DNA from: Diplonema papillatum
Lineage: Eukaryota > Euglenozoa > Diplonemea > Diplonemida > Diplonemidae
Reading direction: 5' to 3'
NCBI GenBank assembly: GCA_030068145.1
Contig: JAPJBO010000051.1
Location: forward strand, 321,501-385,500
DNA: 64,000 nt
This document shows, one piece after another, positions 10,220 through 20,916 of this stretch (positions within the stretch are counted from its first letter, which is position 1; every line of letters begins with the position of its first letter). The position numbers were made by a program, and so were the translations under genes. The notes below the pieces were generated by a model, which worked only from the letters and a program-made list of their open reading frames with translations, was not told the DNA's origin and searched no databases.

Positions 10220-13200
10220 CTGCAGAAGGTTGGTTTTTACTGAGTTAGAGTTCGCTTGGGACCCCGGGATTTTAGAGTCTCCGGGTGCCTTTTTGTCGAA
10301 TGGGTTCTTTTAAAGCTAATGCGTACTGGGTGGGTTTGGGGGGGGGGGGGGGGGGGTTTGCAAGAACGTGCTTGGAATGGGTATGTGCTCAACACCGCAC
10401 TGGTCCCGTCTGCGCCGTGTTTCGGTCCTTTAAGCCACGGACACATAAGGCGGACCATCATCAGCGCGGAACCTGAGTGTCTGCAGACAGGACTGCGGTG
10501 TGAGTCTGGTTTGTCAGGCGGCTGTTCGTAGCTCGTCACAGCCAGGACCACCCGTGCTACTAGAGCACAGGCGAATCCGTCACGGGGAGAAGGCCCCTAC
10601 AACCGTGTCTGAGCAATCAGTTAAAAAACTCAGGGCACTCGCCCTGATTGTGACTGCGACTCGCTAGGCAGCACTGACTTGTCTTCTCGGTGGGTTTCGG
10701 GGGGGGGGGTTTGCAAGAACGTGCTTGGAATGGGTATGTGCTCGCGTTCTGCACGTACGTGTCGTAGCGCTTGACGATGGCCTCCGCGGTGTCGTCGGGC
10801 CGCTGGATCACTTTAACGCCCGACTTTGTTCGTCGCCGGGGTCGACCCGGCGGCCGGCAATCCTGCTCACGACCTCTTCCCGCGGGACTTCGAGCTTCGT
10901 CACGGCTTGGGGCACGATGCCCTCGTCGCGCATCATCCGCGCCTGCACCGCGGTGCGGGGAAACCCGTCCAGCAACCACCCGTGCTGCCGAGCGTCCGGC
11001 TCCGACAGCCGCTTTCTGCAGAAGGTTGGTTTTTACTGAGTTAGAGTTCGCTTGGGACCCCGGGATTTTAGAGTCTCCGGGTGCCTTTTTGTCGAATGGG
11101 TTCTTTTAAAGCTAATGCGTACTGGGTGGGTTTGGGGGGGGGGGGGGGGGGGTTTGCAAGAACGTGCTTGGAATGGGTATGTGCTCAACACCGCACTGGT
11201 CCCGTCTGCGCCGTGTTTCGGTCCTTTAAGCCACGGACACATAAGGCGGACCATCATCAGCGCGGAACCTGAGTGTCTGCAGACAGGACTGCGGTGTGAG
11301 TCTGGTTTGTCAGGCGGCTGTTCGTAGCTCGTCACAGCCAGGACCACCCGTGCTACTAGAGCACAGGCGAATCCGTCACGGGGAGAAGGCCCCTACAACC
11401 GTGTCTGAGCAATCAGTTAAAAAACTCAGGGCACTCGCCCTGATTGTGACTGCGACTCGCTAGGCAGCACTGACTTGTCTTCTCGGTGGGTTTCGGGGGG
11501 GGGGGTTTGCAAGAACGTGCTTGGAATGGGTATGTGCTCGCGTTCTGCACGTACGTGTCGTAGCGCTTGACGATGGCCTCCGCGGTGTCGTCGGGCCGCT
11601 GGATCACTTTAACGCCCGACTTTGTTCGTCGCCGGGGTCGACCCGGCGGCCGGCAATCCTGCTCACGACCTCTTCCCGCGGGACTTCGAGCTTCGTCACG
11701 GCTTGGGGCACGATGCCCTCGTCGCGCATCATCCGCGCCTGCACCGCGGTGCGGGGAAACCCGTCCAGCAACCACCCGTGCTGCCGAGCGTCCGGCTCCG
11801 ACAGCCGCTTTCTGCAGAAGGTTGGTTTTTACTGAGTTAGAGTTCGCTTGGGAATCCGGGATGTTAGAGTCACCGGGTGACGTTTCGTCGAATGGGTTCT
11901 TTTAAAGCTAATGCGTACTGGGTGGGTTTGGGGGGAAAATGTTTCTTGGGTTTGAAGAGCGCGTGGTGCTTGCACCACTGAGGCCAGGTTATTTAACCGC
12001 GGATTTAGTGAAGGATTGTTCAGGAAACGGTCGCGAGCGAAACCCGACCAGGTAACGACCATTTCACTGTCTTCTTTGTTTTGTGATGCGAACATCACGA
12101 GGTGCTGTCCGAAGACACCGCCCACGTGAGCACTGTTAAGCAGCGGTTGCCAGATACTCCCGTAGCACCTATTCACGGGTTTGCAGGGGTAAAAAGGAAG
12201 CCCGGGTTGGGGAGGGTGGTGGGTTTGGTGCGTAGTATTCTTCTTTTTTTGTTCTTTCTCGGTTCTGGTGGTGCTGCTCCTTCCTTCTCGTCCTGTGTTG
12301 GGTTACGACTTTTTTTGTTCTTTATCGGTTCTGAGCGTTTCCATATGCCTTTTCCTGGGAGGGAAAGGAGGGGGGGGGGGGGCATGTATGGCTTCTTTCG
12401 TGTAAACTTTAGGAGCTATAGTTTTGTGCTATTTTCTGCAGATGCTTTTTTTTAGACTGTTTCGAGTTTTAAGGGTCCGTGTTTTTGTGTCTGCGGTCAA
12501 GGCCGGGTTGGTGTTCTTTCTTTTGGGTGTGGGTATTGCTGCAGAGTGCTATTTTAGCTCTTTTAGTTGTCGAGGCGTTTCGTACGCCTTGACCAAGGGT
12601 TTAGCCGAGGAAAGATAGTACGTGCGCCGGCGCGTGGCGAGACTGGAGGCAGCAGTTAAAGTTCGGGCGAAGCTAAGTTCGGGCAATGCTAAGTTCTGGT
12701 GAAGCTAAGTTCGAGTGATGCTAAGTTCGGGCGTTGCTAAGTTCTGGTGCTAAGCGCTCGCACAGGCTGCGCTGGTACTAAAAAAAAGTTCGGGCACGAA
12801 GCGAAGTTCGGCCAGGGTGGTAAAGTCCGGGTGAAGCCAAGGTCGGTGCTCGTGCCCACCCCTCGGGCCCACCGAGCACGGGTAAAGTTTGGCGCTCGTA
12901 CCCGGGTGGGGCGCCCCCCCGCCGGCCCTCTCCCGGGGCGACGGGATGACCCAAATACCGCGAGATACTGAGAAACTCCGCAGTAGTAGTAGTAGTATGT
13001 GTCGTCTGCCGAGGCAGCCGGAGACATCAGGCGCAGGGGGCAGGTCTTGCTTTACAACTATCTTCTTCATGGAGACCCGCCCCCGGCAATCCCGACTGTC
13101 CAATCACTGTCAAGAAAGGTTTGTGCCCTATAGTGATGAGGTGGTTGACCAGGCCCCCACGAAGCCTTATACACAACACGGCTACAAGATACTGAGAAAC

Positions 13201-15487
13201 TCCGCAAAAAAACGCAAATTTCGGGCACATTAGACCCCGGAACGCAACAAACCTCGAAAACAATCCCCGACCGGAAAAATGTCATGGGCGGCGGGCCACC
13301 ATGCCCGAAGGCCTTCGCCCAACCACTCTGCCACCGGTACGCATATTGGTAGGGGAGGAAAAACCTAGCTCCGCACTATAATCCAGTCCAAAAACAATAC
13401 ACTTTTTTACTGGAGAAAAGTGGGGTTGGCTCGAATAGAGGCTATTCACATTGCATGTTCATAGGACCTCCAGTCTCGAGATATTATGTAGCTTTGTTCT
13501 AAGGTTCCCACTGTTTCTTGTAACAAACGCGTTCGTTAGTGCCGCACCTCCTTCGACCTGTTTTCTTGATTCAATGGGTGAGCGAGGATAATACGCTGCC
13601 ATCGATCGATTTTCTGGACAAAATGCGTTTGCTAGTCAGATGTCTGTTGTGTATCACAACATGGCAGGTTCCAACGCTGCTAACTATCGTTTTTGAACTG
13701 AAACGTCCACGGCGTGATACGTTGTTTCCCCCGTTTGTTCTTCGCTTACACCACACCGTGTATCACTCAGGACTTTTACATAAGCGCCAGCTTGAAAGAA
13801 AATGCTCGACGATGCTGCCCGACAAAGAACAGAAGGGATCCCAAGTGCTGTAACTACCGAACCTCGTGTTGAACGGACGTGATGTCATGCGGGTCTACCC
13901 CTACACGACAAATCACACAAACACAACAGGTCAAAAGTCTGGACGGAGAAAGCAACACACGGTGGTGTAAGCGAAAAACGAATCAGAGAGAGAGAGAGAG
14001 AGACGAGTTAGAGAATACAATACAAATCATTGTGTTTGTATTGTATTTGCCCCTTACCTCTATATGTCCCCCCTTCCATTCGGAGTCGAAGCAGCTTCGT
14101 CGAGTATTTTTTCCCCTGTTGTGTTTGTGTGTCCGGTCGTGTAGGCCGCCTGACTTCACGTCCGTTCAATACGTGTTTCGGTAGCCACAGCACTTGGGAT
14201 CCCTTGAAAGGACCCTAAAAGGACCCTAAAAGACCCCTGTGTTGCCGGAAAAAGAGGGGCCCCCAGCAACCCAAAACTCGAAACCTACCACTCGGGTGGT
14301 CCTGAAATGCTCGGGAAATCCAAAATAAGTGGTCGGATGCTCGATAGGCTGAAAGAATGGCTGCAGAATGCAAAAACAAGGCAGAATCACGTCCACAAGG
14401 CAAATCCTTCGAGCATTTCCTTCCAAGCTGGCGCTTTATGTAAAAGAAGAACATTTCCGGAGTTGGGGCTTGCACTGATAAACGAAGCAACGGACGATCA
14501 GCATCAACTGACCAAAGGTGATACAGGGTATAAACCTCTCTGGGGGGGGTTTCCGGTATTAGCACTTTTTCGTTGGCTTCGTTTTCTCTTTCATGTGCAA
14601 CCGTTGTTCCGGAAAATGTTCCCATCAGTACAGATGTACTATTAACCACATACGGACGGAGGGGGGAGTGGGTTAATCTGGGAAGAAGGGACTTTTTTGG
14701 GTAAGCCTCAGGTCATACTCAGAGGGGGTGGGGGAGATGGGTCAGAAATAGGAACCGAGGGGCGCATATTGCTGCCCGACGAAGGTCGCAGTTGAAAGAC
14801 CTGTGCCATAACGTTCCAATAAAACAAACGACGGCCACTTTCGATGAGTATTTGGCTTCGTACATGCTCACGGGAATACTCTTATATTAAACGACGCATA
14901 TATGCGTCGTTCGTCCGTATGTGGTTAAGAAAAAAACGCATACTTGACGATAGCGATGACGAGCTCATCGCTATCGTCGTCGCTATCGTTGATCGGGGGG
15001 GGGTTTTCCGGTATTAGCACTTTTTCGTTGGCTTCGTTTTCTCTTTCATGTGCAAACCGTTGTTCCGGAAAATGTGCCCGTCAGTACAGATGTACTACTA
15101 AGAAAAAAACGCATACTTGACGATAGCGATGACGAGCTCGTCGGGGACGAGGCTGCCATCCTTCATGAACGCGGCCACCTGCTTGCCGACGCTTGTGCCG
15201 TTTTTGACCTCCGTCCGCAGCAGGTCGCCGGTGCTGATGTGCACTACCCCCAGGTGCCGGACGAGCTTTTCGCACTGCGTGCCCTTCCCTGATGCGGGGG
15301 GCCCCTTGATGACCAGCTTCGGCTTCGGGACGCTTTTGACGAACCTATCGACGAACTCCAGCGGGTCGTCTGGCTTCTCGGTGCGCAGGCGGTCCTGCAG
15401 CGCCTCTAAGAAGTACGGCATCTGGTGCACGTGCAGGTATTCGTCGTCTTTGGGCAGTGGTTTCGTGGAGTGCCGCATCCTCGACAT
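9778..15487 (-). CDS. Adenylate kinase with N-terminal extension (two exons)
   Basis: Join of exon 1 (15487-15117) and exon 2 (10219-9778), about 270 residues. It transfers phosphate between ATP and AMP to balance adenine nucleotides. Residues 1-55 (beginning MSRMRHSTKP) resemble the RIIalpha/Dpy30-like helices seen before AK domains in flagellar or AK5/8-type proteins. The P-loop GPPASGKGT is at about 62-70, then STGDLLR, the AMP-site motif WLLDGFPRT and the LID segment GRRVDPATNKVYH. Splicing CGTCAA|GTATGC to CTTCTGCAG|AAAGCGG restores AAA/Lys in frame and yields continuous AK sequence. The ATG at 15487 is preferred because the frame upstream is RepA sequence. The 4.9-kb intron holds two decoy copies of exon 2, a TTAA element and other repeats. 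Which AK isoform is unclear; the fold assignment is strong. Confidence 0.88.
10360..10545 (+). repeat. RepC dispersed repeat
   Basis: Contains GTGCTTGGAATGGGTATGTG and CGGTCCTTTAAGCCACGGAC, followed by GTGTCTGCAGACAGGAC. Other copies are at 11156-11340, 33889-34030 and 53768-53938, with fragments at 16905, 17918 and 34812. Confidence 0.9.
10744..11015 (-). pseudogene. Decoy copy of adenylate kinase exon 2 (5' part), copy 1
   Basis: Keeps the 3' splice site CTGCAG and the first about 270 bases. It lacks about 30 bases in the LID region after ACGAACAAAGT, which shifts the frame, and stops after CAGAACGCGA, where unrelated repeat follows. It cannot replace exon 2, but its splice acceptor is intact. 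Confidence 0.85.
11156..11340 (+). repeat. RepC dispersed repeat (in second 796-bp unit)
   Basis: Near-identical to the copy at 10360-10545, as part of the tandem duplication. Confidence 0.9.
11540..11811 (-). pseudogene. Decoy copy of adenylate kinase exon 2 (5' part), copy 2
   Basis: Same structure and same internal deletion as the copy at 10744-11015, so the whole 796-bp unit was duplicated after the damage. Confidence 0.85.
11920..12352. repeat. RepD dispersed repeat, copy 1
   Basis: About 420 bp nearly identical to 46908-47335, starting GGGGGGAAAATGTTTCTTGG and ending CATATGCCTTTTCCTG. There is no open frame of note. The two copies lie in introns or spacers of different genes 35 kb apart. 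Confidence 0.92.
12353..13189. other. Spacer with short tandem repeats
   Basis: From 12655 to 12760 a roughly 18-20 bp motif (GCTAAGTTCGGGC and variants) is repeated. The rest is GC-rich with short homopolymers; no gene is supported. Confidence 0.5.
13190..13490 (-). repeat. tRNA-like dispersed repeat, copy 1
   Basis: Matches 58978-59286 over about 300 bp. On the minus strand the core carries TGGCAGAGTGGTTGG, a good RNA polymerase III A box. The B-box part has decayed to GGCATGGTGGCCCG. Flanks end ATTGCATGTTCATAGGACCT on the plus strand. Confidence 0.7.
13775..14168. repeat. RepE dispersed repeat, copy 1
   Basis: Matches 48838-49135, from ACATAAGCGCCAGCTTGAAA through GGTCTACCCCTACACGACAA to GAGTCGAAGCAGCTTCGTCG. 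It contains a GA microsatellite (13987-14004) that the other copy lacks. A reverse copy of its left end lies at 14398-14440, so it may have inverted termini. Confidence 0.85.
14543..14985. repeat. Duplicate of the adenylate kinase exon 1 boundary
   Basis: 14543-14641 and 14926-14960 match 14996-15125, which includes the end of exon 1 and its GTATGC splice site. The copy is split by the TTAA element at 14646-14924. Within it ATCGCTATCG and its reverse complement alternate. Confidence 0.85.
14646..14924. mobile_element. TTAA-flanked small inverted-repeat element
   Basis: A 279-bp insertion flanked by TTAA on both sides, with terminal inverted repeats CCACATACGGACG / CGTCCGTATGTGG. The neighbouring duplicate (15090-15112) lacks it and gives the empty site. 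TTAA duplications are typical of piggyBac-type elements. It has no coding capacity, so it is a MITE. An internal palindrome ACGACGCATATATGCGTCGT lies near 14891. Confidence 0.82.
15117..15487 (-). CDS. Adenylate kinase exon 1
   Basis: 371 bases from ATG TCG AGG to CGTCAA|GTATGC. Encodes the N-terminal extension, P-loop and AMP-binding helices. RepA begins within ten bases upstream of the ATG, so a 5' untranslated exon or a trans-splicing acceptor may lie in that repeat. Confidence 0.88.
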
Positions 15488-15494
15488 CTTTTTT

Positions 15495-15718
15495 TTTAGA
15501 GTTAAAGTTCGCTTGAAATTCCGGGGGTTTAGGGTCTCCGTGTGACCGTTCATGAATGGGTTCTCTTAGAGCAAGAAAGGGCTATATGGTTACGGGTTGT
15601 ATATTTAGTGCACGCTTTCGTTATGGGTTATGGCTAGCCATGTCCGGGACTGTTTGTGACCGACACCAAGTACTTTCCTTCGTGGAGTGTAGTCTTGGGC
15701 CCCCCACGTACGTAGCAG
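15495..15718 (+). repeat. RepA dispersed repeat, full length
   Basis: Starts AGAGTTAAAGTTCGCTTG immediately upstream (gene sense) of adenylate kinase exon 1 and ends near GGGCCCCCCACGTACGTAG. Confidence 0.92.
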
Positions 15719-15837
15719 GGGTTGCCTTGTAGTCCGTACCGGTCTGTCGTCCGCGTTTATATGTATTCTCTCGCAGTGTGGTGCTTGGGTTTCGCGGCAC
15801 TTGCGGTGCTTCACGTGGTGCGGGTTGTTTCCGCCCT

Positions 15838-16080
15838 AAAATAAGGTTTTTGTGTAAGCACCTGCTGTGCAGGAAATACTTGAGGAGGCTGCCAGCTGCA
15901 AAAGATCAAAGGAGGTAAATGTGCTGTAGCCCACACGAAACACAGGTGAATCTGGGTTCAGTGGCGGGCGTAAGCGTTCAACAAAAAAAGACCCATTTGT
16001 AGTTGTATTGTTTCTCCCCCTCTAGCCTCCTTCGAAGTAAGCACAAGGCAGCCCCTCGAGTATTTTCGCCCCCGAAACGC
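15838..16080 (+). repeat. RepB dispersed repeat, full length
   Basis: Runs from GTGTAAGCACCTGCTGTGCA through GGTGAATCTGGGTTCAGTGG to GCAGCCCCTCGAGTATTTTC. An inverted full copy is at 41010-41240. Confidence 0.88.
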
Positions 16081-16214
16081 TTCGAACTTTGTGGGTTCCT
16101 CTACGCTAGCAAAAGGTTGGGATGGGTGGGCGGGTTGGAGTGGGTGCGCTGTGTGAGTGCGTGGGGTGAGGAAACAGTTGTCGCTAACACTACACTGACG
16201 CATTAAACGAGTTT

Positions 16215-16420
16215 GAGAGCCTTCCGGCTACCTATCTTGAAGAGGATGGGAAATCTTTTGAACTTGCGTCGTGATGAGGATCGATGATTGCAATTATTCT
16301 CCTTGAATGAGGAATGCCTAGTAGGCGCAAGTCATCAGCTTGCACTGATTACGTCCCTGCCATTTGTACACACCGCCCGTCGTTGCTACCGATTGGCTGT
16401 GGGATAGAGCTTGGGAGAGG
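16215..16420 (+). rRNA. SSU rRNA fragment (3' region)
   Basis: Contains GGAATGCCTAGTAGGCGCAA, GATTACGTCCCTGCCATTTG and ACACACCGCCCGTCGTTG, the conserved 3' part of SSU rRNA up to helix 44. CCATTTGTACAC and CGTCGTTG are the forms I know from Euglenozoa. The terminal GGTGAACCTGC-type end is not seen; similarity stops near 16420. Confidence 0.83.
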
Positions 16421-16544
16421 GAAGCTCGTTCTTGGCAACAAGTTCAGCGCCCGAATCTAAACTACGTCCAACAATCAGGTTTCGCATCGTTTGATCAAGA
16501 AATTGAGTAATCGCAACCGATAACCGATAACTGCGTCAAATATA

Positions 16545-16905
16545 GCCGTGCGTCGCATTGTATGACTTGTCAAACACTTGAAGCTCCGACGGTAGCGAAG
16601 GCTACCAAGTGTATACGCCGTACAGTCATTTGCCGCATGGAATGATCTGTCAAACACTTGAAGCTCCGACGGTAGCCAAGGCTACCAAGTGTATACGCCA
16701 TACAGTCATTTGCCGCATTGAATGATCTGTCAAACACTTGAAGCTCCGACGGTAGCCAAGGCTCCAAGTGTATACGCCATACAGTCATTTGCCGCATTTG
16801 AATGATCTGTCAAACACTTGAAGCTCCGACGGTAGCCAAGGCTACCAAGTGTATACGCCTTACAGTCATTTGCCGCATTGAATGATCTGTCAAACACTTG
16901 AAGCT
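16545..16905. repeat. Tandem array, unit about 81 bp (4-5 units)
   Basis: Units contain CTGTCAAACACTTGAAGCTC, GACGGTAGCCAAGGCTACC and CATACAGTCATTTGCCGCAT. It ends where RepC begins. Confidence 0.92.
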
Positions 16906-17060
16906 GATTTCGGTCCTTTAAGCCACGGACATACGGCGGAGCATCAGCGCGGAGCCTAAGTGTCTGCGGACAGCGATGTGAGTCAGCCCCGCTAGGGCAC
17001 CAAAGCTACGAGAGCACAGGAAAATCTGCCTCAGGAGAAGGCCCTAACCTACAAGGTGGT
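16906..17060 (+). repeat. RepC fragment, diverged
   Basis: TTTCGGTCCTTTAAGCCACG and the following about 120 bases match RepC including its tail GAGCACAGG...GGAGAAGGCCC, with small deletions. Confidence 0.75.
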
Positions 17061-17775
17061 GGGCATCCCATCTTCGTCGCATTCGTCCCCAGGTAGGGGC
17101 ATCCCACCTTCCTCGCATTTGTCCCCCTCCTTTTAACGCAAACGCTAACCGTTCGTCCAACGTGCAAACGTGCAATGTTTGCCACGAATACTGCCTCGGA
17201 CGGGGTCCTGGGTGGCACGCGCGACGATGCTGAACTGCTTCCCACGCAGCAAGCTGTGTTACTTCAAAGGGAGCGGTGCCTCATCAGAAAACGGCACGGA
17301 CGGAGTACGTGATCACCACAGACAAGGCCCCGGACTGCGGAAGCAACCGAGAGCAAGGCCGGAGGCGGAAATGAAGCGAAGCTAGGCAGGCTGCAGAAGA
17401 AAACTTCGTGCGGCGCTTTCTTTTGTTTGTGCGCAGTAGCGCTCTCTCCAGGTAAGTTCCAGTGTAGTACTGTCAACTACTAGTTTGCTGCACCAGCATT
17501 GCATTAACGCAAAAGAACGCATGGTCGCAAAACGCAAGAATGCAAGAACATGCTCGCCAGTCACAATATAACGACGAGCAGAAAAACTCGTCGAGACCAT
17601 ACAGGTGATCTGAATCTAGATCTGAGATCTGGACTCACTGGATATGTGGATTTCTAGCTTTGGGCCACGTGAAGCGTGTGGGTTCCACCCGACAGGTGTT
17701 AAGGACCCCACGTACCCGCAATGGCTGTGCATGCTGGTCCTGGGGTACTGTGAATCGAACCCAACGCGAAACCAC
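17061..17775. other. Unassigned region
   Basis: No supported gene. GGTAAGTTCCAGTGTAGTAC and the flanking 60 bases resemble 37330-37400, another intron segment. Confidence 0.35.
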
Positions 17776-17917
17776 CAGGTTCGTCTGCATCCTCGTCGTG
17801 GCGTCGTTTCTCTATTCGCTGATCCGGTTCGCGTGCGCGAGGACGGCGCACGTGTGGCGGCGGGCCCTCACGACGCAGCTCGTCGACTCGTACTTCGACG
17901 GCAACTCGTTCTATCTA
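17776..17917 (+). pseudogene. ABC transporter (ABCD-like) exon fragment
   Basis: After a possible acceptor ACCACCAG, the plus strand encodes a hydrophobic helix (FVCILVVASFLYSLIRFAC) followed by HVWRRALTTQLVDSYFDGNSFY. This W-R-x-x-L-T...Y-F...F-Y pattern is what I know from the transmembrane domain of half-size ABC transporters of the peroxisomal ABCD type. Coding sequence stops abruptly at 17917 where a RepC fragment begins, and no Walker motifs follow. It is best read as a broken exon on the strand opposite to the host genes. Confidence 0.45.
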
Positions 17918-17975
17918 CATTGTGTTTCGGTCCTTCAGGCCACGGGAACACAAGGCGGGCCAAGGCCCTTCGGAG
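17918..17975 (+). repeat. RepC fragment
   Basis: GTGTTTCGGTCCTTCAGGCC and the following bases; it directly truncates the ABC-transporter-like exon. Confidence 0.7.
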
Positions 17976-18186
17976 GAATCGGCAAAGAAACCGCCGGTAG
18001 AACTTCCATCAACACACCTTTTGAAGGGCTGTAAGACTGTATGGGAGATAACCTGTAGCCCGCACGAAGGGGGGACACAGAAAGCATTCTGGGAGGCTGC
18101 AGGCCAAAAGTCAAGAGTCTTATGACTCCGACGTGGGAAATTGGGGGCTCCTCAGAAAGGCTTCGCGACACATCTATTCACAGCAA

Positions 18187-19933
18187 CTAACATTCCATCC
18201 TCTTTACTGCCTTTTGACGTGTCTTCTGGGCCATTTCGCGTGAAATTGCAGCCCGAGGGGCCTTACCATGAAGGTGCACGGTTTCCTCAGCGCCTTGACA
18301 CCTGAAAGGTTCGGTGTGTCGGCTGCCAGCGAAAGGATAAAATCCACAGCCATTTCGAGTGAAATGGCAGCGTCGATCACTCGGACGGGCGGCGCGCTGG
18401 CCAGGACGGCAGGTTGCGAAAGACGGTTGCGGCTGCGTGCAGACCCTTGAACAGCTGCTGCGTAACGACAACCCCTGGAACCTACATTGCCTTCAGGACA
18501 ACGCAACGAAGACAAGCTTCTCGAAGCAGCTTTTTCCGGCATCACAGATGCACGGTCTCCTCAGCGCTCTGCTCATTCAGTGCCCAGTTCCTAGCCTCGA
18601 GGGCATCCACTGTACCTGCGAGCGCCTTGATACCCGAAAGGTTTGGTGTGTCGGCTGCCAGCGAGAGGATGGAATCCACGGCCATTTCGAGTGAAATGGC
18701 AGCCCCGGGGGCTTGGAACAGACGGTCGAGCACTCGGACGGGCGGCGCGCTGGCCAGGACGGCAGGTTGCGAAAGACGGTTGCGGCTGTGTGCAGACCCT
18801 TGAACAGCTGCTGCGTAACAACAACCCCTAAAACCTACGTTGCCTTCAGGACAACGCAACGAAGACAAGCTTCTCGAAGCAGCTTTTTCCGGCATCACAG
18901 ATGCACGGTCTCCTCAGCGCTCTGCTCGTTCAGTGCCCAGTTCCTAGCCTCGAGGGCATCCACTGTACCTGCGAGCGCCTTGATACCCGAAAGGTTTGGT
19001 GTGTCGGCTGCCAGCGAGAGGATGGAATCCACGGCCATTTCGAGTGAAATGGCAGCCCCGGGGGCTTGGAACAGACGGTCGAGCACTCGGACGGGCGGCG
19101 CGCTGGCCAGGACGGCAGGTTGCGAAAGACGGTTGCGGCTGTGTGCAGACCCTTGAACAGCTGCTGCGTAACAACAACCCCTAAAACCTACGTTGCCTTC
19201 AGGACAACGCAACGAAGACAAGCTTCTCGAAGCAGCTTTTTCCGGCATCACAGATGCACGGTCTCCTCAGCGCTCTGCTCGTTCAGTGCCCAGTTCCTAG
19301 CCTCGAGGGCATCCACTGTACCTGCGAGCGCCTTGATACCCGAAAGGTTTGGTGTGTCGGCTGCCAGCGAGAGGATGGAATCCACGGCCATTTCGAGTGA
19401 AATGGCAGCCCCGGGGGCTTGGAACAGACGGTCGAGCACTCGGACGGGCGGCGCGCTGGCCAGGACGGCAGGTTGCGAAAGACGGTTGCGGCTGTGTGCA
19501 GACCCTTGAACAGCTGCTGCGTAACAACAACCCCTAAAACCTACGTTGCCTTCAGGACAACGCAACGAAGACAAGCTTCTCGAAGCAGCTTTTTCCGGCA
19601 TCACAGATGCACGGTCTCCTCAGCGCTCTGCTCGTTCAGTGCCCAGTTCCTAGCCTCGAGGGCATCCACTGTACCTGCGAGCGCCTTGATACCCGAAAGG
19701 TTTGGTGTGTCGGCTGCCAGCGAGAGGATGGAATCCACGGCCATTTCGAGTGAAATGGCAGCCCCGGGGGCTTGGAACAGAAGGTCGAGCACTCGGACGG
19801 GCGGCGCGCTGGCCAGGACGGCTGGTTGCGAAAGACGGTTGCACAGCTGCTGCGTAACAACAACCCCTAAAACCTACGTTGCCTTCAGGACAACGCAACG
19901 CAGACAAGCTTCTCGAAGCAGCTTTTTCCGGCA
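18187..19933 (-). pseudogene. Tandem partial copies of the unknown gene's exon 3 (353-bp unit)
   Basis: Five head-to-tail copies (boundaries near 18545, 18898, 19251 and 19604) of the 3' part of exon 3, including its stop codon. Each has an internal deletion that joins the segment for GLHTAAT to that for VLASAPPVRV. The leftmost is most diverged and the two middle copies are almost identical. They lie downstream of the genuine stop at 19934, so they are probably untranslated. Confidence 0.9.
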
Positions 19934-20916
19934 TCACAGATGCACGGTCTCCTCAGCAATCTGCTCGTTCAGTGCCCAGTTCCTAACCTCGAGGGCATCC
20001 ACTGTACCTGCGAGCGCCTTGATACCCGAAAGGTTTGGTGTGTCGGCTGCCAGCGAGAGGATGGAATCCACGGCCATTTCGAGTGAAATGGCAGCCCCGG
20101 GGGCTTGGAACAGACGGTCGAGCACTCGGACGGGCGGCGCGCTGGCCAGGACGGCGGAGGCCAGCTGCAGGTACTCCGCGCGCGGAAGGACGAGCAGGTT
20201 GCGCTGCGACGCGAAGACCGTCGCGGCCGTGTGCAGGCCCTTGACCAGCGGCTGCGTGACCACCACGTCCCACGACGCGCCGAGCAGCAGCGCGCACGCG
20301 TCGACGGGCAGCCCTTCGAACTCACCCAAAGCCCCGGAAAAATGCGCCAGAAGCGGCTTGAAAAACTTCCCCGGAAAACAGTCCGTCGCCGTGTGGACGG
20401 CGGCCGCCTTGAGGACGGGCGTGTCCAACCCCAGGATTTTGTCGGGGGGTGCGCGGGTGAGCCCGCGGGTGTAGAGGAAGCAGGCACGCGCGCAGTCGAG
20501 CCCGAGGGCCCCCGCGTCGAGGTGCAGCAGGTCTACCACCAGCCGGACCCGGGGGTGGTCGTTCCGGTGGTGGTGGCACGCGGTGAGGAGCTCTGCCAGG
20601 CGGACCTGTGCGGCGTGCCGGTCGCCGGACTTGTCCCACAGGACCTGCCGGACGAAGTCCGAGCAGTGCGTGCTGTCCGGGGGCAGCGGCGCACCCCGCT
20701 GGTCGCAGGCCTCCTCCAGAGTGACCCGGTCCTGGATCACGTGCTCCAGCAGCGGCAGCAGCCACGAGCCGAGGCTCCGCAGCTCGACCTTGCCCGCCGC
20801 CCGGACGTCCGAAAAGTGGACCTTGAACGCGTCGGGCACCACGGCGGCGACCTGTGTTCCCGCCAGCTCCTTCTCTGCGGGCTGCTTGCGCGCGTGAAGG
20901 CAGGCGGTGTCCAGAC
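19934..20916 (-). CDS. Unknown coiled-coil protein, exon 3 (terminal)
   Basis: Starts after CCACCCACCACAG; two bases complete Gly with the previous exon. Open for 326 codons to TGA at 19934. A G/C run and RepA lie just upstream. Confidence 0.75.

Larger units (their letters stand above)
10240..11832. repeat. 796-bp tandem duplication (two units)
   Basis: Positions 10240-11035 and 11036-11831 are almost identical. Each unit holds a RepA variant, a long G run, RepC, and a truncated adenylate kinase exon 2 with its 3' splice site. A third exon-side boundary at 11832 starts another RepA variant. Confidence 0.93.

Noticed and set aside
18187..19933. A family of 118-147-codon genes in tandem
   Set aside because: They are the truncated copies of exon 3 and its antisense, with identical internal deletions.
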